Source: Streptomyces asiaticus
Lineage (GTDB): Bacteria > Actinomycetota > Actinomycetes > Streptomycetales > Streptomycetaceae
Reading direction: 5' to 3'
DNA length: 64,000 bases
Assembly (NCBI RefSeq): GCF_018138715.1
Contig: NZ_JAGSHX010000006.1
Span: 1,612,001-1,676,000 of the forward strand
Positions 1-9,600 of the stretch are shown here, piece after piece. The first letter of the stretch is position 1. The number at the start of each line of letters is the position of its first letter. The position numbers and the translations under genes were made by a program. Below the pieces are notes generated by a model, which searched no databases, was not told where the DNA came from, and saw only the letters and a list, made by a program, of their open reading frames with translations.

Positions 1-590
1 CGGTGACCGCGGCCTATACCGTCACCCCGCCCGGCGACCCGGTTCACTACGCCGTCCTGTCCGCGACCGCGGAGCTGACGCAGACTGGCCGTCCAGGCAC
101 CGTCACCGGCCGGCGGGCGGTGCAGGTGCCGCCGCCGGGGCTGTCCGCCGACGCCTACGTGAGCGACCTGACGCTGGTCAAGTCGGTCAACGGCTGGGGC
201 CCGGTCGAGAAGGACGCCTCCAACGGCGAGTCCGCGGCGGGCGACGGGCGGCCGCTCGCGATCGGCGGCACCACATACGCCAAGGGCCTCGGCGTGCACG
301 CGAACAGCCAGATCCGGGTCTACCTCGGCGGCGGCTGCACCCGGTTCACCGCCACCACGGGGGTGGACGACGAGGTCGGTGACAACGGCAGCGTCTCCTT
401 CCAGGTGATCGCCGACGGCCGCTCCCTCTTCACCGGTCCGGTGCTCTACGGCTCCGGCGGCGGCGCCGCGATCGACGTGGACGTGACCGGTGCCCGCTGG
501 CTGGACCTGCTGGTCGACGGGGACGGCGATGTCTCCACCGACCACGCCGACTGGGCCGACGCCAAGCTGACCTGCGGCGGCGGTGCCTGA
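1..590 (+). CDS. NPCBM-domain secreted protein, C-terminal part (5' end outside window)
   Basis: The reading frame is open from the window edge, so only the last ~195 residues are visible. The first ~45 residues look like the end of a NEW3-type beta-sandwich. From about residue 50 to 190 there is an NPCBM (novel putative carbohydrate-binding module) pattern: VSDLTLVKSVNGWGPVEKD, then a KGLGVHANSQI stretch and DGDGDVSTDHADWADAKL near the end. In the known family this architecture closes large exported glycoside hydrolases such as alpha-galactosidases, and the lost N-terminus probably holds that catalytic domain (inference). The stop overlaps the next start (TGATG), so it is translationally linked to the downstream glycan-degradation genes. 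Confidence 0.8.
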   Translation, partial: VTAAYTVTPPGDPVHYAVLSATAELTQTGRPGTVTGRRAVQVPPPGLSADAYVSDLTLVKSVNGWGPVEKDASNGESAAGDGRPLAIGGTTYAKGLGVHANSQIRVYLGGGCTRFTATTGVDDEVGDNGSVSFQVIADGRSLFTGPVLYGSGGGAAIDVDVTGARWLDLLVDGDGDVSTDHADWADAKLTCGGGA

Positions 591-1198
591 TGTCCGGCGT
601 GAGCCGAACCCTCCGCCGCTGCTCGGCGGTGCTGGCCCTGGCCGCCCCGCTGCTCGGCGCGGCCCCGGCAGCCGCCACGACCGGGCCGATCACCCTCGCG
701 ACGCCGGGCTACGAACTGCGCATGGCGACGGACCGGTTGACCCTCACCACGGTACGGGCGGGCCGGACCGTCCTGGCCACGGCGGCGGGGGCGTTCCGGT
801 TCCGGATCGGCGCTGACTGGTACCTCGTCCGGGAGGTCGCCGACAGCGCCCGCGACGGCGACACCCTGCGCGTCACCGCCGCCACCGATCTGCCGGGGGT
901 CGCCGTCGATCTGAGGATCACCCTGCGGTCCGACCGGTACGACGTGACGTGGTCGCTGACCGGGGCGACCGCGGACGCGCTGAGCACGGCATACGACCTG
1001 AAGAGCGCCGGGCACTGGTACGGGCACGGCGAGAACAGCGACCACCGGAGTGTGGCGCGACGTGGGCCGCGGCACGGTCGTCCACGGCCCCGTGACACTC
1101 GAGGACTATGCGGCGCTCTCGGGATCACCCCGGCGTTCGTGAACCTCAAGGCCAACGGCGCCGCCAAGGCGCTCAAGGCACTCCACCATGCTTCCTGA
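590..1198 (+). pseudogene. Truncated GH31-like alpha-glycosidase, N-terminal fragment
   Basis: A clear Sec-type signal peptide (residues ~1-30, ending AAPAAA) is followed by a beta-sandwich resembling the N-terminal domain of GH31 alpha-glucosidase/alpha-xylosidase enzymes, reaching the conserved GHWYGHGE segment at about residue 140-147. After that, homology stops. The remaining ~55 residues are Arg-rich, then end in GITPAFVNLKANGAAKALKAL, which does not belong to GH31. Another plus frame between about 1050 and 1132 also looks protein-like (WRDVGRGTVVHGPVTLEDYAAL), so the 3' part is probably a mosaic of degraded pieces. GH31 enzymes are normally 650-800 residues, so no active site remains. 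The start overlaps the previous stop by one base. Confidence 0.6.
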
Positions 1199-1207
1199 GG
1201 AGGACCC

Positions 1208-3358
1208 GTGCTTGGCGTGCCTGGTGTGTTCAGAGGGCTCGGACACCGCGGATTCGCCGCCTTCGCCGCGGGCTTGGCGGCCACCCTGGCTGCGCTGCTC
1301 ATGGCGGCGCCGGCCGAGGCCGGGCAGCTGGCCTGGACGGGTACGTGGGCCACCGCGCAGCACGCCTCGTACGACCCCGGCAGCTCGGAGGTCACCGTAC
1401 GCATACCGGTGCGCGTCAGCGCCGGCGGGTCGAGCGTGCGGATCCGGCTGGCCAACGGATTCACCGACCAGCCGGTGACGATCGGTCACGCCACCGTGGG
1501 GCGGCGCGACAGCGGTTCCGCCGTGGCGCACCCGTACGACCTGCGGTTCGGCGGGAAGCGGGAGGTGACGATCGCGGCGGGCGAGCAGGCGGTCAGTGAC
1601 CCGCTCCGGCTCGCCGTGCCCGCCCGTACCGACCTGGTGGTCAGCCTGTACTTCCCGGGCCGGCTCACTCATGTCAGCCAGCACTGGATGGGCCTCCAGA
1701 CCGTCTACTGGACGCCCGACGGCGGTGGCGACCACGCCTCGGACGCCGACGGGGACGCCTTCACCCGGACCGACTCCACCTTCCCGTTCCTGACCGGCGT
1801 CGACGTTCGGGGCGGTGACGCGAAGGGCGCGGTGGTGGCGCTCGGCGACTCCATCACCGACGGGGCGTCGTCCACGGCGAACGCAAACCGGCGCTGGCCC
1901 GACTACCTGGCCGCCCGGCTTTCGGCCTGCTCGTCCACCGCCGGGGTGCTCAACGAGGGCATCAGCGGCAACCGGATCACCGCCGGGACCGACGGCAACC
2001 CGTCGGCGCTGGACCGGCTGGAGCGCGACGTGCTGTCCCAGCCGAACGCCCGGACGGTGATCCTGTTCGAGGGCGTGAACGACCTCAGCTGGGGTGGCGC
2101 CACCGGCGACCAGGTGATCGACGGTATGCGGCAGATCGCGCGGCGGGCCCACGCCCGCGGGCTCCGGGTGATCGGCGCGACCGTGGTCCCGTACCGGGGA
2201 TGGGGCGACTGGTGGACCGAGGACAAGGAGGCCGACCGGCAGCGGGTCAACGCGTTCATCCGCGACTCCGGCGGCGTCTTCGACGGGTACGCCGACTTCG
2301 ACAAGGCGGTACGGGATCCGGCCGACCCCACCCGCTACGCCGCCGCGTTCGACTCCGGTGACCATCTGCACCCCAACGACACCGGGATGAAGGCGTTCGC
2401 CGACGCCGTCGATCTCACTACCCTCGGGGCGGCCCGCGACTGCCCCTCGGCCCGTGTCCGGCTCACCCCGTACCGGCCGACCCTCCAAGCTGACGGCGAC
2501 GGCACGGAGATCACGTCGACCGTCACCAACACCGGGACCACAGCAGTCACCCGGGTCAGCACTCGCCTCGATCTCCCCGACGGCTGGTCCGCCGAACCGG
2601 CCGGCAGCGCGCGGATACGCTCCCTCGCCCCGGGCGACAGCACCGCCGTCACCTGGACGGTGGCCCCCGCGGCCGACGCTGCCTGGGGCACCTACCAGAT
2701 CGGCGTACGCACCTCCTTCCACCAGGACGGCCGGACACGGCACGACTCCGACAGCGTGGACGCCACGGTGACCCCCGTTCCGTCCAAGGTGCGGCCTCCG
2801 TATCTCACGACCGCCACCACGACCGAGGAGGGGCGATACGCCGAGAACGGCGGGCAGTTCGCCATCTGGGCGGGCGGCCAGGACCTGTCGGGCTGGAAGG
2901 ACGAGAAGGCGGCGGTCTACCTCGCCGACGCCGCGCCGCCGTCCGGCACCGTGACCGCCCGGGTCGCCGGTCAGAGCGGCAGCGGCCCGTCCGCCAAGGC
3001 GGGGATCGCCGTCGCCAACGACCTCACCGCGCCGGAGGCGGGCGGCTACGCGGTGCTCACCATGTCCGCGCAGTTCGGCCTGGAGTTCCTGACTGACAGC
3101 GACGGCGACGGCAGGCTCGACACCTGGTCCGGCGGCGGCAGTTCGTACCACCCCGCCTGGCTGAAGCTCGTCCGCGACGGCACCGTCTACACCGCGTACG
3201 CCAGTACCGACGGCACCGCCTGGCAGCAGGTCGGCACCGCGACCGTGCCCTCGGCGAGCGGCACCGGCGACGCGGGCCTGGTCGCCAGCGCCGTCAACCT
3301 CAACTATCCCGGCCAGACCACCACAGCTGTCTTCGACTCCTTCTCCGTCACCGAGTGA
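1208..3358 (+). CDS. Secreted SGNH/GDSL-type hydrolase with NEW3 and concanavalin-like C-terminal module
   Basis: 716 residues from a GTG start with a GAGGAGG ribosome site a few bases upstream. Residues 1-37 form a signal peptide (cut near AEA-GQ). The SGNH esterase core spans about 40-415: block I ALGDSITDG (~210-219), block III EGVNDL (~290), and block V SGDHLHPND (~380-390) supplying the catalytic Asp/His. Residues ~420-525 are a NEW3-like beta-sandwich. Residues ~545-716 form a DUF1349-like, concanavalin-type module (AIWAGGQDLSGW ... DSDGDGRLDTW ... VFDSFSV). The same module recurs in the proteins at 4800 and 6660. Likely role: extracellular deacylation of a glycan or polyol ester; the substrate is not readable from sequence. 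Confidence 0.85.
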   Translation: MLGVPGVFRGLGHRGFAAFAAGLAATLAALLMAAPAEAGQLAWTGTWATAQHASYDPGSSEVTVRIPVRVSAGGSSVRIRLANGFTDQPVTIGHATVGRRDSGSAVAHPYDLRFGGKREVTIAAGEQAVSDPLRLAVPARTDLVVSLYFPGRLTHVSQHWMGLQTVYWTPDGGGDHASDADGDAFTRTDSTFPFLTGVDVRGGDAKGAVVALGDSITDGASSTANANRRWPDYLAARLSACSSTAGVLNEGISGNRITAGTDGNPSALDRLERDVLSQPNARTVILFEGVNDLSWGGATGDQVIDGMRQIARRAHARGLRVIGATVVPYRGWGDWWTEDKEADRQRVNAFIRDSGGVFDGYADFDKAVRDPADPTRYAAAFDSGDHLHPNDTGMKAFADAVDLTTLGAARDCPSARVRLTPYRPTLQADGDGTEITSTVTNTGTTAVTRVSTRLDLPDGWSAEPAGSARIRSLAPGDSTAVTWTVAPAADAAWGTYQIGVRTSFHQDGRTRHDSDSVDATVTPVPSKVRPPYLTTATTTEEGRYAENGGQFAIWAGGQDLSGWKDEKAAVYLADAAPPSGTVTARVAGQSGSGPSAKAGIAVANDLTAPEAGGYAVLTMSAQFGLEFLTDSDGDGRLDTWSGGGSSYHPAWLKLVRDGTVYTAYASTDGTAWQQVGTATVPSASGTGDAGLVASAVNLNYPGQTTTAVFDSFSVTE

Positions 3359-3369
3359 GAGGCACCTTC

Positions 3370-4803
3370 ATGGCAGTCAGCCGCAGAGACCTCCTGACCA
3401 CCGCGACCGCCCTCGGCGGGGCCGTGCTGCTCGGCCCGCCGGGGATCGCTCACGCCCTCGGCGGCGGGGCGCGCCCCGACTATGAGCCCACCAAGGCGTC
3501 GCTGGACACCCACCCGGTGCCGCGCTGGTACAAGGACGCCAAGTTCGGCATCTTCATCCATTGGGGCGTCTACTCGGTGCCCGGGGGCACCGGACGGCAC
3601 AACGCGGGCGAATGGTACCTGTGGTACCAGAGTTTCAAGGACACCGCCGAGTGGAAGTACCACCGGGACACCTACGGCCAGGACTTCGTCTACGACGACT
3701 TCATCCCGCGGTTCAAGGCCGAAAACTTCGACCCGGACTCCTGGATCAGGCTCTTCGAGCGGGCGGGCGCCCAGTACTTCGCGCTGACCAGCAAGCACCA
3801 CGACGGCTTCGCCCTCTTCCCCAGTAAGGTCACCGACCGGCACTCGGTGAAGTACGGCCCCAGGCGCGACCTGGTCGGTGAGCTGATGACCGCCGCCCGC
3901 AAACGCGGCACCGTACGGCCGGGCCTCTACTACTCGCTGGGCGAGTTCTTCAACCCGGCCATCGGCCGGCCGATGAAGAACTTCTACACCGACGAGGAAA
4001 TCCCGATGGTCGGCTACAAGCCGGTCCAGGACTACGTCGGCGACTACGAGCTGAAGCAGCTCTACGAGGTCATCGACCGGTACGACCCCGAGCTGCTGTG
4101 GGCGGACGGCCAGTGGTTCCGGCCCACCGGGGAGCCGCCGTGGCGCAGCGAAGAGCCCATGGCCTACTACTACAACAAGGCGAAGAACCGGGCGCGGCCC
4201 AAGGGTGTCGTGATCAACGACCGGTTCGACACCCACTTCGACTTCGCCACGTACGAGCAGCGCACCAACCCCACGATGGACCCGCAGAAGTGGGAGTGCT
4301 GCATCACCATGGGCTACTCCTGGGGCTACAACAAGCACGAACTGGACGAGGACTACAAGACCTCCGAGTTCCTGATCCACCTGCTCGCCGACGTGGTCAG
4401 CAAGAACGGCAACCTGCTGCTGAACATCGGCCCCAAGCCCGACGGCACCATCCCCGCCATCATGCGGGAGCGGCTGCGCGACATCGGCGCCTGGCTGGAC
4501 GTCAACGGCCCGGCGATCTACGGCTCGACGCCGTGGGTGCGGGCGGAGGAGGAGGGCAGCCCACTCGGCATCCGCTACACGGTCACCCCCGGCAGGTTCA
4601 ACATCATCGCGCTGGGTGCCCCCAGCGGAACCCTGTCGGTGCCCGCCGACATCCCGATCAGCTCCACTTCCAGGATCTGGCTGCTCGGCCACCAGGGCCC
4701 GCTGCGGTGGACCCGCGAGGACGGCAAGATCCACATCACGGTCCCCTCCGCTCTCCCCAGCGACACCGCGAATACCTTCACCGTCGACTGGGACCGGGGA
4801 TGA
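3370..4803 (+). CDS. Alpha-L-fucosidase, GH29, Tat-exported
   Basis: 477 residues. The ATG at 3370 is preferred over an in-frame upstream start because GAGAGG sits 7 bases before it and the protein then opens with a twin-arginine signal (SRRDLLTTATALGG, cut after AHA). The GH29 barrel follows: WYKDAKFGIFIHWGVYSVP (~50-70), TSKHHDGFALFPS (~140-155), and LWADGQW, whose Asp246 matches the family nucleophile (retaining hydrolysis of alpha-L-fucosides). KNGNLLLNIGPKPDG (~350-362) is a further GH29 hallmark. A beta-sandwich ends the protein near its normal family length. It sits between an SGNH esterase and binding-module proteins, consistent with secreted attack on fucosylated glycans. Confidence 0.93.
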   Translation: MAVSRRDLLTTATALGGAVLLGPPGIAHALGGGARPDYEPTKASLDTHPVPRWYKDAKFGIFIHWGVYSVPGGTGRHNAGEWYLWYQSFKDTAEWKYHRDTYGQDFVYDDFIPRFKAENFDPDSWIRLFERAGAQYFALTSKHHDGFALFPSKVTDRHSVKYGPRRDLVGELMTAARKRGTVRPGLYYSLGEFFNPAIGRPMKNFYTDEEIPMVGYKPVQDYVGDYELKQLYEVIDRYDPELLWADGQWFRPTGEPPWRSEEPMAYYYNKAKNRARPKGVVINDRFDTHFDFATYEQRTNPTMDPQKWECCITMGYSWGYNKHELDEDYKTSEFLIHLLADVVSKNGNLLLNIGPKPDGTIPAIMRERLRDIGAWLDVNGPAIYGSTPWVRAEEEGSPLGIRYTVTPGRFNIIALGAPSGTLSVPADIPISSTSRIWLLGHQGPLRWTREDGKIHITVPSALPSDTANTFTVDWDRG

Positions 4804-5753
4804 GCGCGATGACCGGACGCGACGAAACCCGGTTCGACACCCTCGGACCCGCCCTCACGGTGACCACGGTGCCCGCGGACCCGGCCGGCGGCGACGCGGT
4901 GACGGCCACCGCGCACCTCACCAACGACTGCCCCTTCCCGCTCCGCGACGCCGTTCTCCACCTGATCGGCCCGGGTGCGACGACGGCCGCCAGGACCCTC
5001 CCCCTCGGCAACCTGCGGCGCGACGCGAAGGTCACCCGCAGCTGGCAGACCGCGATGCCCGCCGACGTGGCGGGCGACGTATCGTTCACCGCGCACCTCG
5101 TCTTCGACGTCGACGGCCACAGCTCCGACTGCGCCCGCGCCGCCAGGACCGTCAGCGTCCCCTACGAGCCCAACGGGGTGCGGGAGCCGTACACCACCTT
5201 CGCCACCACCGACGACGCCACGTTCGGCCAGTACGCCCCCGGCCAGTTGGTCATCTGGGCCGGTGGCCGGGACCTGTCCGGCGGCACCGACGAGAAGGGG
5301 GTCATCTACCTCCCCGGCGCCGCCGCCGAGTCCTGCGTGGTGCAGGTCAGGACGGCCGGCCTGACCGGCAGCGACAACCCCAGCGCCAAATCGGGGATCG
5401 CGATCGCAGGCGACCTGACCGCACCCGGCAAGGGCGGCTACGCGGTGCTGACCATGTCCGCCCGGTACGGCCTCGAATTCATGACGGACAGCGACGGCGA
5501 CGGACACCTGGACACCTGGGCCGGAGGCGGCGGCTCCTACCACCCCGCCTGGCTGCGCCTGGTGCGCTCGGGCACCACCTACACCGCGTACGCCACCGGC
5601 AACGGACTGGCGTGGGAGCGGGTCGGCACCGCCACCGTGCCGTCGGCGAGCGGCGCCGGGGACGCCGGAGTCATCGCCAGCGCCGTCAATGCCAACTACC
5701 CGGGCACCACCGTCCGGGCGGTCTTCGATCACTTCTCGGTGGAGGCGCCATGA
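4800..5753 (+). CDS. Binding-module protein (NEW3-like plus DUF1349-like), no catalytic domain
   Basis: 317 residues. The ATG at 4800 overlaps the fucosidase stop (ATGA), so translation is coupled. Residues ~15-125 are a beta-sandwich of CARDB/NEW3 type (VTNDCPFPLRDAVLHL style repeats), paralogous to the first part of the next protein. Residues ~130-317 repeat the C-terminal module of the SGNH protein: AIWAGGRDLSGG-like core, LTAPGKGGYAVLTMSARYGLEF, DSDGDGHLDTWAGGGGSYHPAWLRLVRSG, VFDHFSV. No signal peptide is visible, which is odd for a module otherwise found on exported enzymes. It could be a detached accessory domain of the fucosidase that travels with it, or a product of domain splitting. 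Confidence 0.7.
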   Translation: MSAMTGRDETRFDTLGPALTVTTVPADPAGGDAVTATAHLTNDCPFPLRDAVLHLIGPGATTAARTLPLGNLRRDAKVTRSWQTAMPADVAGDVSFTAHLVFDVDGHSSDCARAARTVSVPYEPNGVREPYTTFATTDDATFGQYAPGQLVIWAGGRDLSGGTDEKGVIYLPGAAAESCVVQVRTAGLTGSDNPSAKSGIAIAGDLTAPGKGGYAVLTMSARYGLEFMTDSDGDGHLDTWAGGGGSYHPAWLRLVRSGTTYTAYATGNGLAWERVGTATVPSASGAGDAGVIASAVNANYPGTTVRAVFDHFSVEAP

Positions 5754-6649
5754 ACGGCCACGCGTACCGGCCCGACGAGGACTTCCTCACCCCGCCCCTC
5801 TCACTGACCGTGTCGCCGACGAGTCCGGAAGCGGGCTCGGCGGTGACGCTGACCGCCACCGTCACCAACACCGCCCCGATCGCGCTGCGTGACACGGTGC
5901 TCTACCTCGCCGTGGACGGCACCGGGCGGCCGTCCCGTCTGGGCAGCCTGGCGCCCGGTGCCACGGCCACCCGCAGCTGGCGTACCCGGCTCGCCGACGA
6001 CGCCGAGGGCCTCGTCTCGTTCACCGCCCACGCGCTCTTCGACGTCCACCACGACGGCTCCGACTGCGCCCGCGCCACCTCGTCGGTGCGGCTGCCGAAC
6101 CGGTCGCTCGCCGGTGCCTTCGACAATGCGGGCATCGCCTCCGACGACGCCCTCACGGTCGCCGACATCGACGGGTCGCGGTCCAGCCTGTCCGCGCAGG
6201 CGCTGGCCTCGGTCGGGCTGACGCCGGGGGCGGCGGTGACGTACGACGGGACGACCTTCACCTGGCCGGACACCCGGCCGGGGAACAAGGACAACGTCGT
6301 CGCCTCCGGGCAGACCGTGCTGCTGTCCGGCTCGGGCTCCCGGCTGGCCTTCCTGGCCACCAGCACCTGGGGCGAGGGCAAGGGCGAGGGAGCCGTCCTC
6401 TACGCCGACGGCACGCGGCAGGCGTTCTCCGTCGCCGTCCCGGACTGGTACGGGGCGAACAGCTCCGCCTCAGTGGTGGTGCCGTACCGCCACATCTCCA
6501 CCGGCCGGGACGACACCCCGGTCAGCCTCTACGTGTTCGGCGTCGAGCTACAGGACAAGGAAGTGCGCGCCGTCGTGCTGCCGAAGGTCAGCGACGGCCT
6601 GCAGTCGGGCGTCCCCGCCCTGCACATCTTCGCGATGACGGTCGTCTGA
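5750..6649 (+). CDS. Second binding-module protein with NEW3-like domain
   Basis: 299 residues; the ATG overlaps the preceding stop (ATGA). Residues ~15-115 are clearly paralogous to the N-terminal half of the upstream protein (shared RSW ... VSFTAH ... FDV ... SDCARA). Residues ~120-299 carry a beta-rich domain of the type attached to exported Streptomyces glycosidases: FDNAGIASDDALTVADIDG, SAQALASVGLTPGAAVTYDG, FLATSTWGEGKG, then VPYRHISTGRDD. No catalytic motif and no signal peptide are seen. It lies inside the same translationally coupled run as the fucosidase and ends 10 bases before the GH89 gene, so an accessory role in glycan binding is inferred. Confidence 0.65.
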   Translation: MNGHAYRPDEDFLTPPLSLTVSPTSPEAGSAVTLTATVTNTAPIALRDTVLYLAVDGTGRPSRLGSLAPGATATRSWRTRLADDAEGLVSFTAHALFDVHHDGSDCARATSSVRLPNRSLAGAFDNAGIASDDALTVADIDGSRSSLSAQALASVGLTPGAAVTYDGTTFTWPDTRPGNKDNVVASGQTVLLSGSGSRLAFLATSTWGEGKGEGAVLYADGTRQAFSVAVPDWYGANSSASVVVPYRHISTGRDDTPVSLYVFGVELQDKEVRAVVLPKVSDGLQSGVPALHIFAMTVV

Positions 6650-6659
6650 AAGGACATTC

Positions 6660-9600
6660 ATGGACAACAACGAAGGCGTCAGTCGCAGACAGGTGCTGAC
6701 CGGAGCGGCCGCCGTGAGCGGCGCGCTGCTGCTGGCGAAGCCGCAGGCCGCCCGAGCGACCGCAGCGAACGGGAGCGCCCGGCCGTTCGACACGGCACCG
6801 GCCGCCGCCGCGCTGCGGCGGCTGGTACCCGCCCACCACCAGCAGGTCACGCTGCGCGCGATGGCGGCCGGCGGCGGCGACCACTTCAAGGTCACCGGCC
6901 GGGCCGGGAGCATCACGGTGGAGGGCACCAGCCCCGCCGTACTGCTCACCGGGTTCCACCGGTACCTCGTCGAGGCCGCGAAGGCCGACATCTCCTGGAA
7001 CGGCGAGCAGCTGAACCTCCCGCGGCTGCTGCCCGCGCCCGGCGCGGAGATCACGGGAGCGGCGAATGTCGCCCACCGGTTCGCGTACAACGACACCAAC
7101 GAGGGCTACACCGGCGCCTACCGGGGCTGGAAGGCCTGGGAGCGCGAGATCGACGTGCTCGCGCTGCACGGCATCAACGAGGTGCTCGTGTACATCGGTG
7201 CCGACGCCGTCTACTACGACACCTTCCGGGGCTTCGGCTACTCGGACGCCGAGCTGCGGGCCTGGATCCCCGCGCCTTCCCACCAGCCCTGGTGGTTGCT
7301 GCAGAACATGTCGGGGTTCGGCGGTCCGGTGTCCAAGCACCTCATCGACCAGCGGGCCGCCCTCGCCAAGAAGATCATCGCCCGGGTGCGGGAACTCGGC
7401 ATGACCCCCGTGCTGCCGGGCTACTACGGCACCGTGCCGGACGACTTCCTGGCCAAGAACCCCGGCGCGTCGCTGGTCTCCCAGGGCACCTGGGGCGCCT
7501 TCAAGCGCCCCGACTGGCTCGATCCGCGTACGGACCTCTTCGCCGAGGTCGCCGCCGCCTTCTATCGGCACCAACGGGAACGCTACGGCGACAGCTCGAT
7601 GTACAAGATGGACCTGCTGCACGAGGGGGGCAACCCCGGTGACGTGCCGGTCGGAGAGGCGGCCAAGGCCGTCGAGGCAGCTCTCCAGAAGGCACACCCC
7701 GGGGCGGTCTGGGCGATCCTGGGTTGGCAGACCAACCCCAGCCGGGAGATCCTCGGCGCGGTCGACAAGAGCACGATGCTCGTCGTCGACGGCCTGTCCG
7801 ACCGCTACACCACCGTCACCGACCGGGAGAGCGACTGGGACGGCACCCCGTACGCCTTCGGCTCCATCTGGAACTTCGGCGGTCACACCCCGATCGGCGC
7901 CAACGCTCCCGACTGGGTGGACCAGTACCCGAAGTGGCGGGACAAGTCGGGCAGCGCGCTCGCCGGGATCGCGATGATGCCGGAGGGCGCCGACAACAAT
8001 CCCGCCGCGATGGCCCTGTTCACCGACCTGGCCTGGACGCCCGGTACCATCGACCTCGACGATTGGTTCGCCTCCTACGCGACCTCCCGGTACGGCGGCG
8101 AGGACCCGCACGCCGTCGCCGCCTGGAAGGCGATCCGTGCCACCGCGTACAACATGTCCCGCGCGGACTCCTGGAGCGAGGCGCCCGACGGACTGTTCGG
8201 CGCCCGGCCGAGCCTGGACGCCAACAGAGCCGCCGCGTGGGGCCCGGAGGCCGACCGCTACGACACCACCGCCTTCGACACGGCTCTCACCGAACTGCTC
8301 CAGGTGGCGCCGGGGCTGCGCCACAGCTCGGCCTACGCCTACGATCTGGCCGACGTGGCGCGCCAGGTGCTGTCCAACCGCAGCCGGGTGCTGCTGCCCC
8401 AGATCAAGGCGGCGTACGAGGCCGGGGACCGCGGCCACTTCGACCGGCTCACCAAGACCTGGCTCAGCTGGATGAAGCTGATGGACAAGGTGCTGGCCAC
8501 CAGCGGCCGGCACCTGCTCGGACGGTGGCTGGCCGACGCCCGTTCCTGGGGCACCACCACGGCGGAGAAGGACCGGCTGGAGTACGACGCACGGTCGATC
8601 ATCACCACCTGGGGCGGCCGGGCGAGCAGCGACGAGGGCCTGCACGACTACGCCAACCGGGAGTGGTCCGGACTGCTCAGCGGCCTCTACCACCTCCGCT
8701 GGAAGACGTACTTCGACGAGTTGTCGGCGGCACTCGCGGCCGGCCGGCAGCCGGCCGCGATCGACTGGTTCGCGCTGGAGGACCGCTGGGCGCACCGGCA
8801 CGACAGCTACCCGGTGCGGACGTCGGGCGACATCCACAAGCTGGCCCGGAAGGTGCGGGACACCCTGGCAGCGGACGCCCACCAGGTGGCGCTGACCGCG
8901 TCCGCCGACCGGGCAGCGGTGGCCGAAGGACGCCCGGTCACGGTCACCGTGTCGTTCACCAACCGCAATGGATTCGGCACCGCGACGGATGTGAGCCTGT
9001 CGGCCGACGCACCGGAGGGGATGACCGCCGAGCCGGCCGGCCCGACCACCGCGGCGTCCATCGCCCCGGGCGAGACATTCTCGGCGAGCTTCCGGGTCAC
9101 CCTCACCGCGCCCGCCGGCGCGCTGGTCTCCCGGGTGCCGGTGGGCGCGTCCTACCGGACCGGCGGCTCGCGGGGCTCGGCCTCGGCGGCGGTCCGCCTG
9201 ATGGCGGGCACCGGAGTACAGGCGCCCTACCGAACGGCTTCCTTCAACGACGCCGTCTTCGGCCAGTCGGGAGACGGGCTCGCCATCGAGGGCGGGGGCG
9301 CCGATCTGTGGGGTGGCACCAATGAGTTCGCCACGATCCACCGGGTCGCCGCCTTCGGCTCCGCCTCGGTCGCCACGGTCCAGGTCACCTCGCAGGACAA
9401 CACCGGCGGCTGGGCCCGCGCCGGGCTGATGGTCCGTAACGACCTCTCCGCGAACGGCGATGGCTCGGCCGGGTACGTCAATCTGGCGGTGACACCGTCC
9501 AACGGATGCGCACTGTCCTGGGACGCCGACGGCAACGGAACATTCGACTCGATCGAACTGTCCGGGCCCTTCACCGCTCCGGTGCATCTGCGGCTGACGC

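Noticed and set aside
6588..9587. A 999-codon open frame on the minus strand opposite the GH89 gene
   Set aside because: Its translation is Gly/Arg/Val-rich with no family character, while the plus strand encodes a complete GH89 enzyme. Long antisense frames are expected from the base composition.
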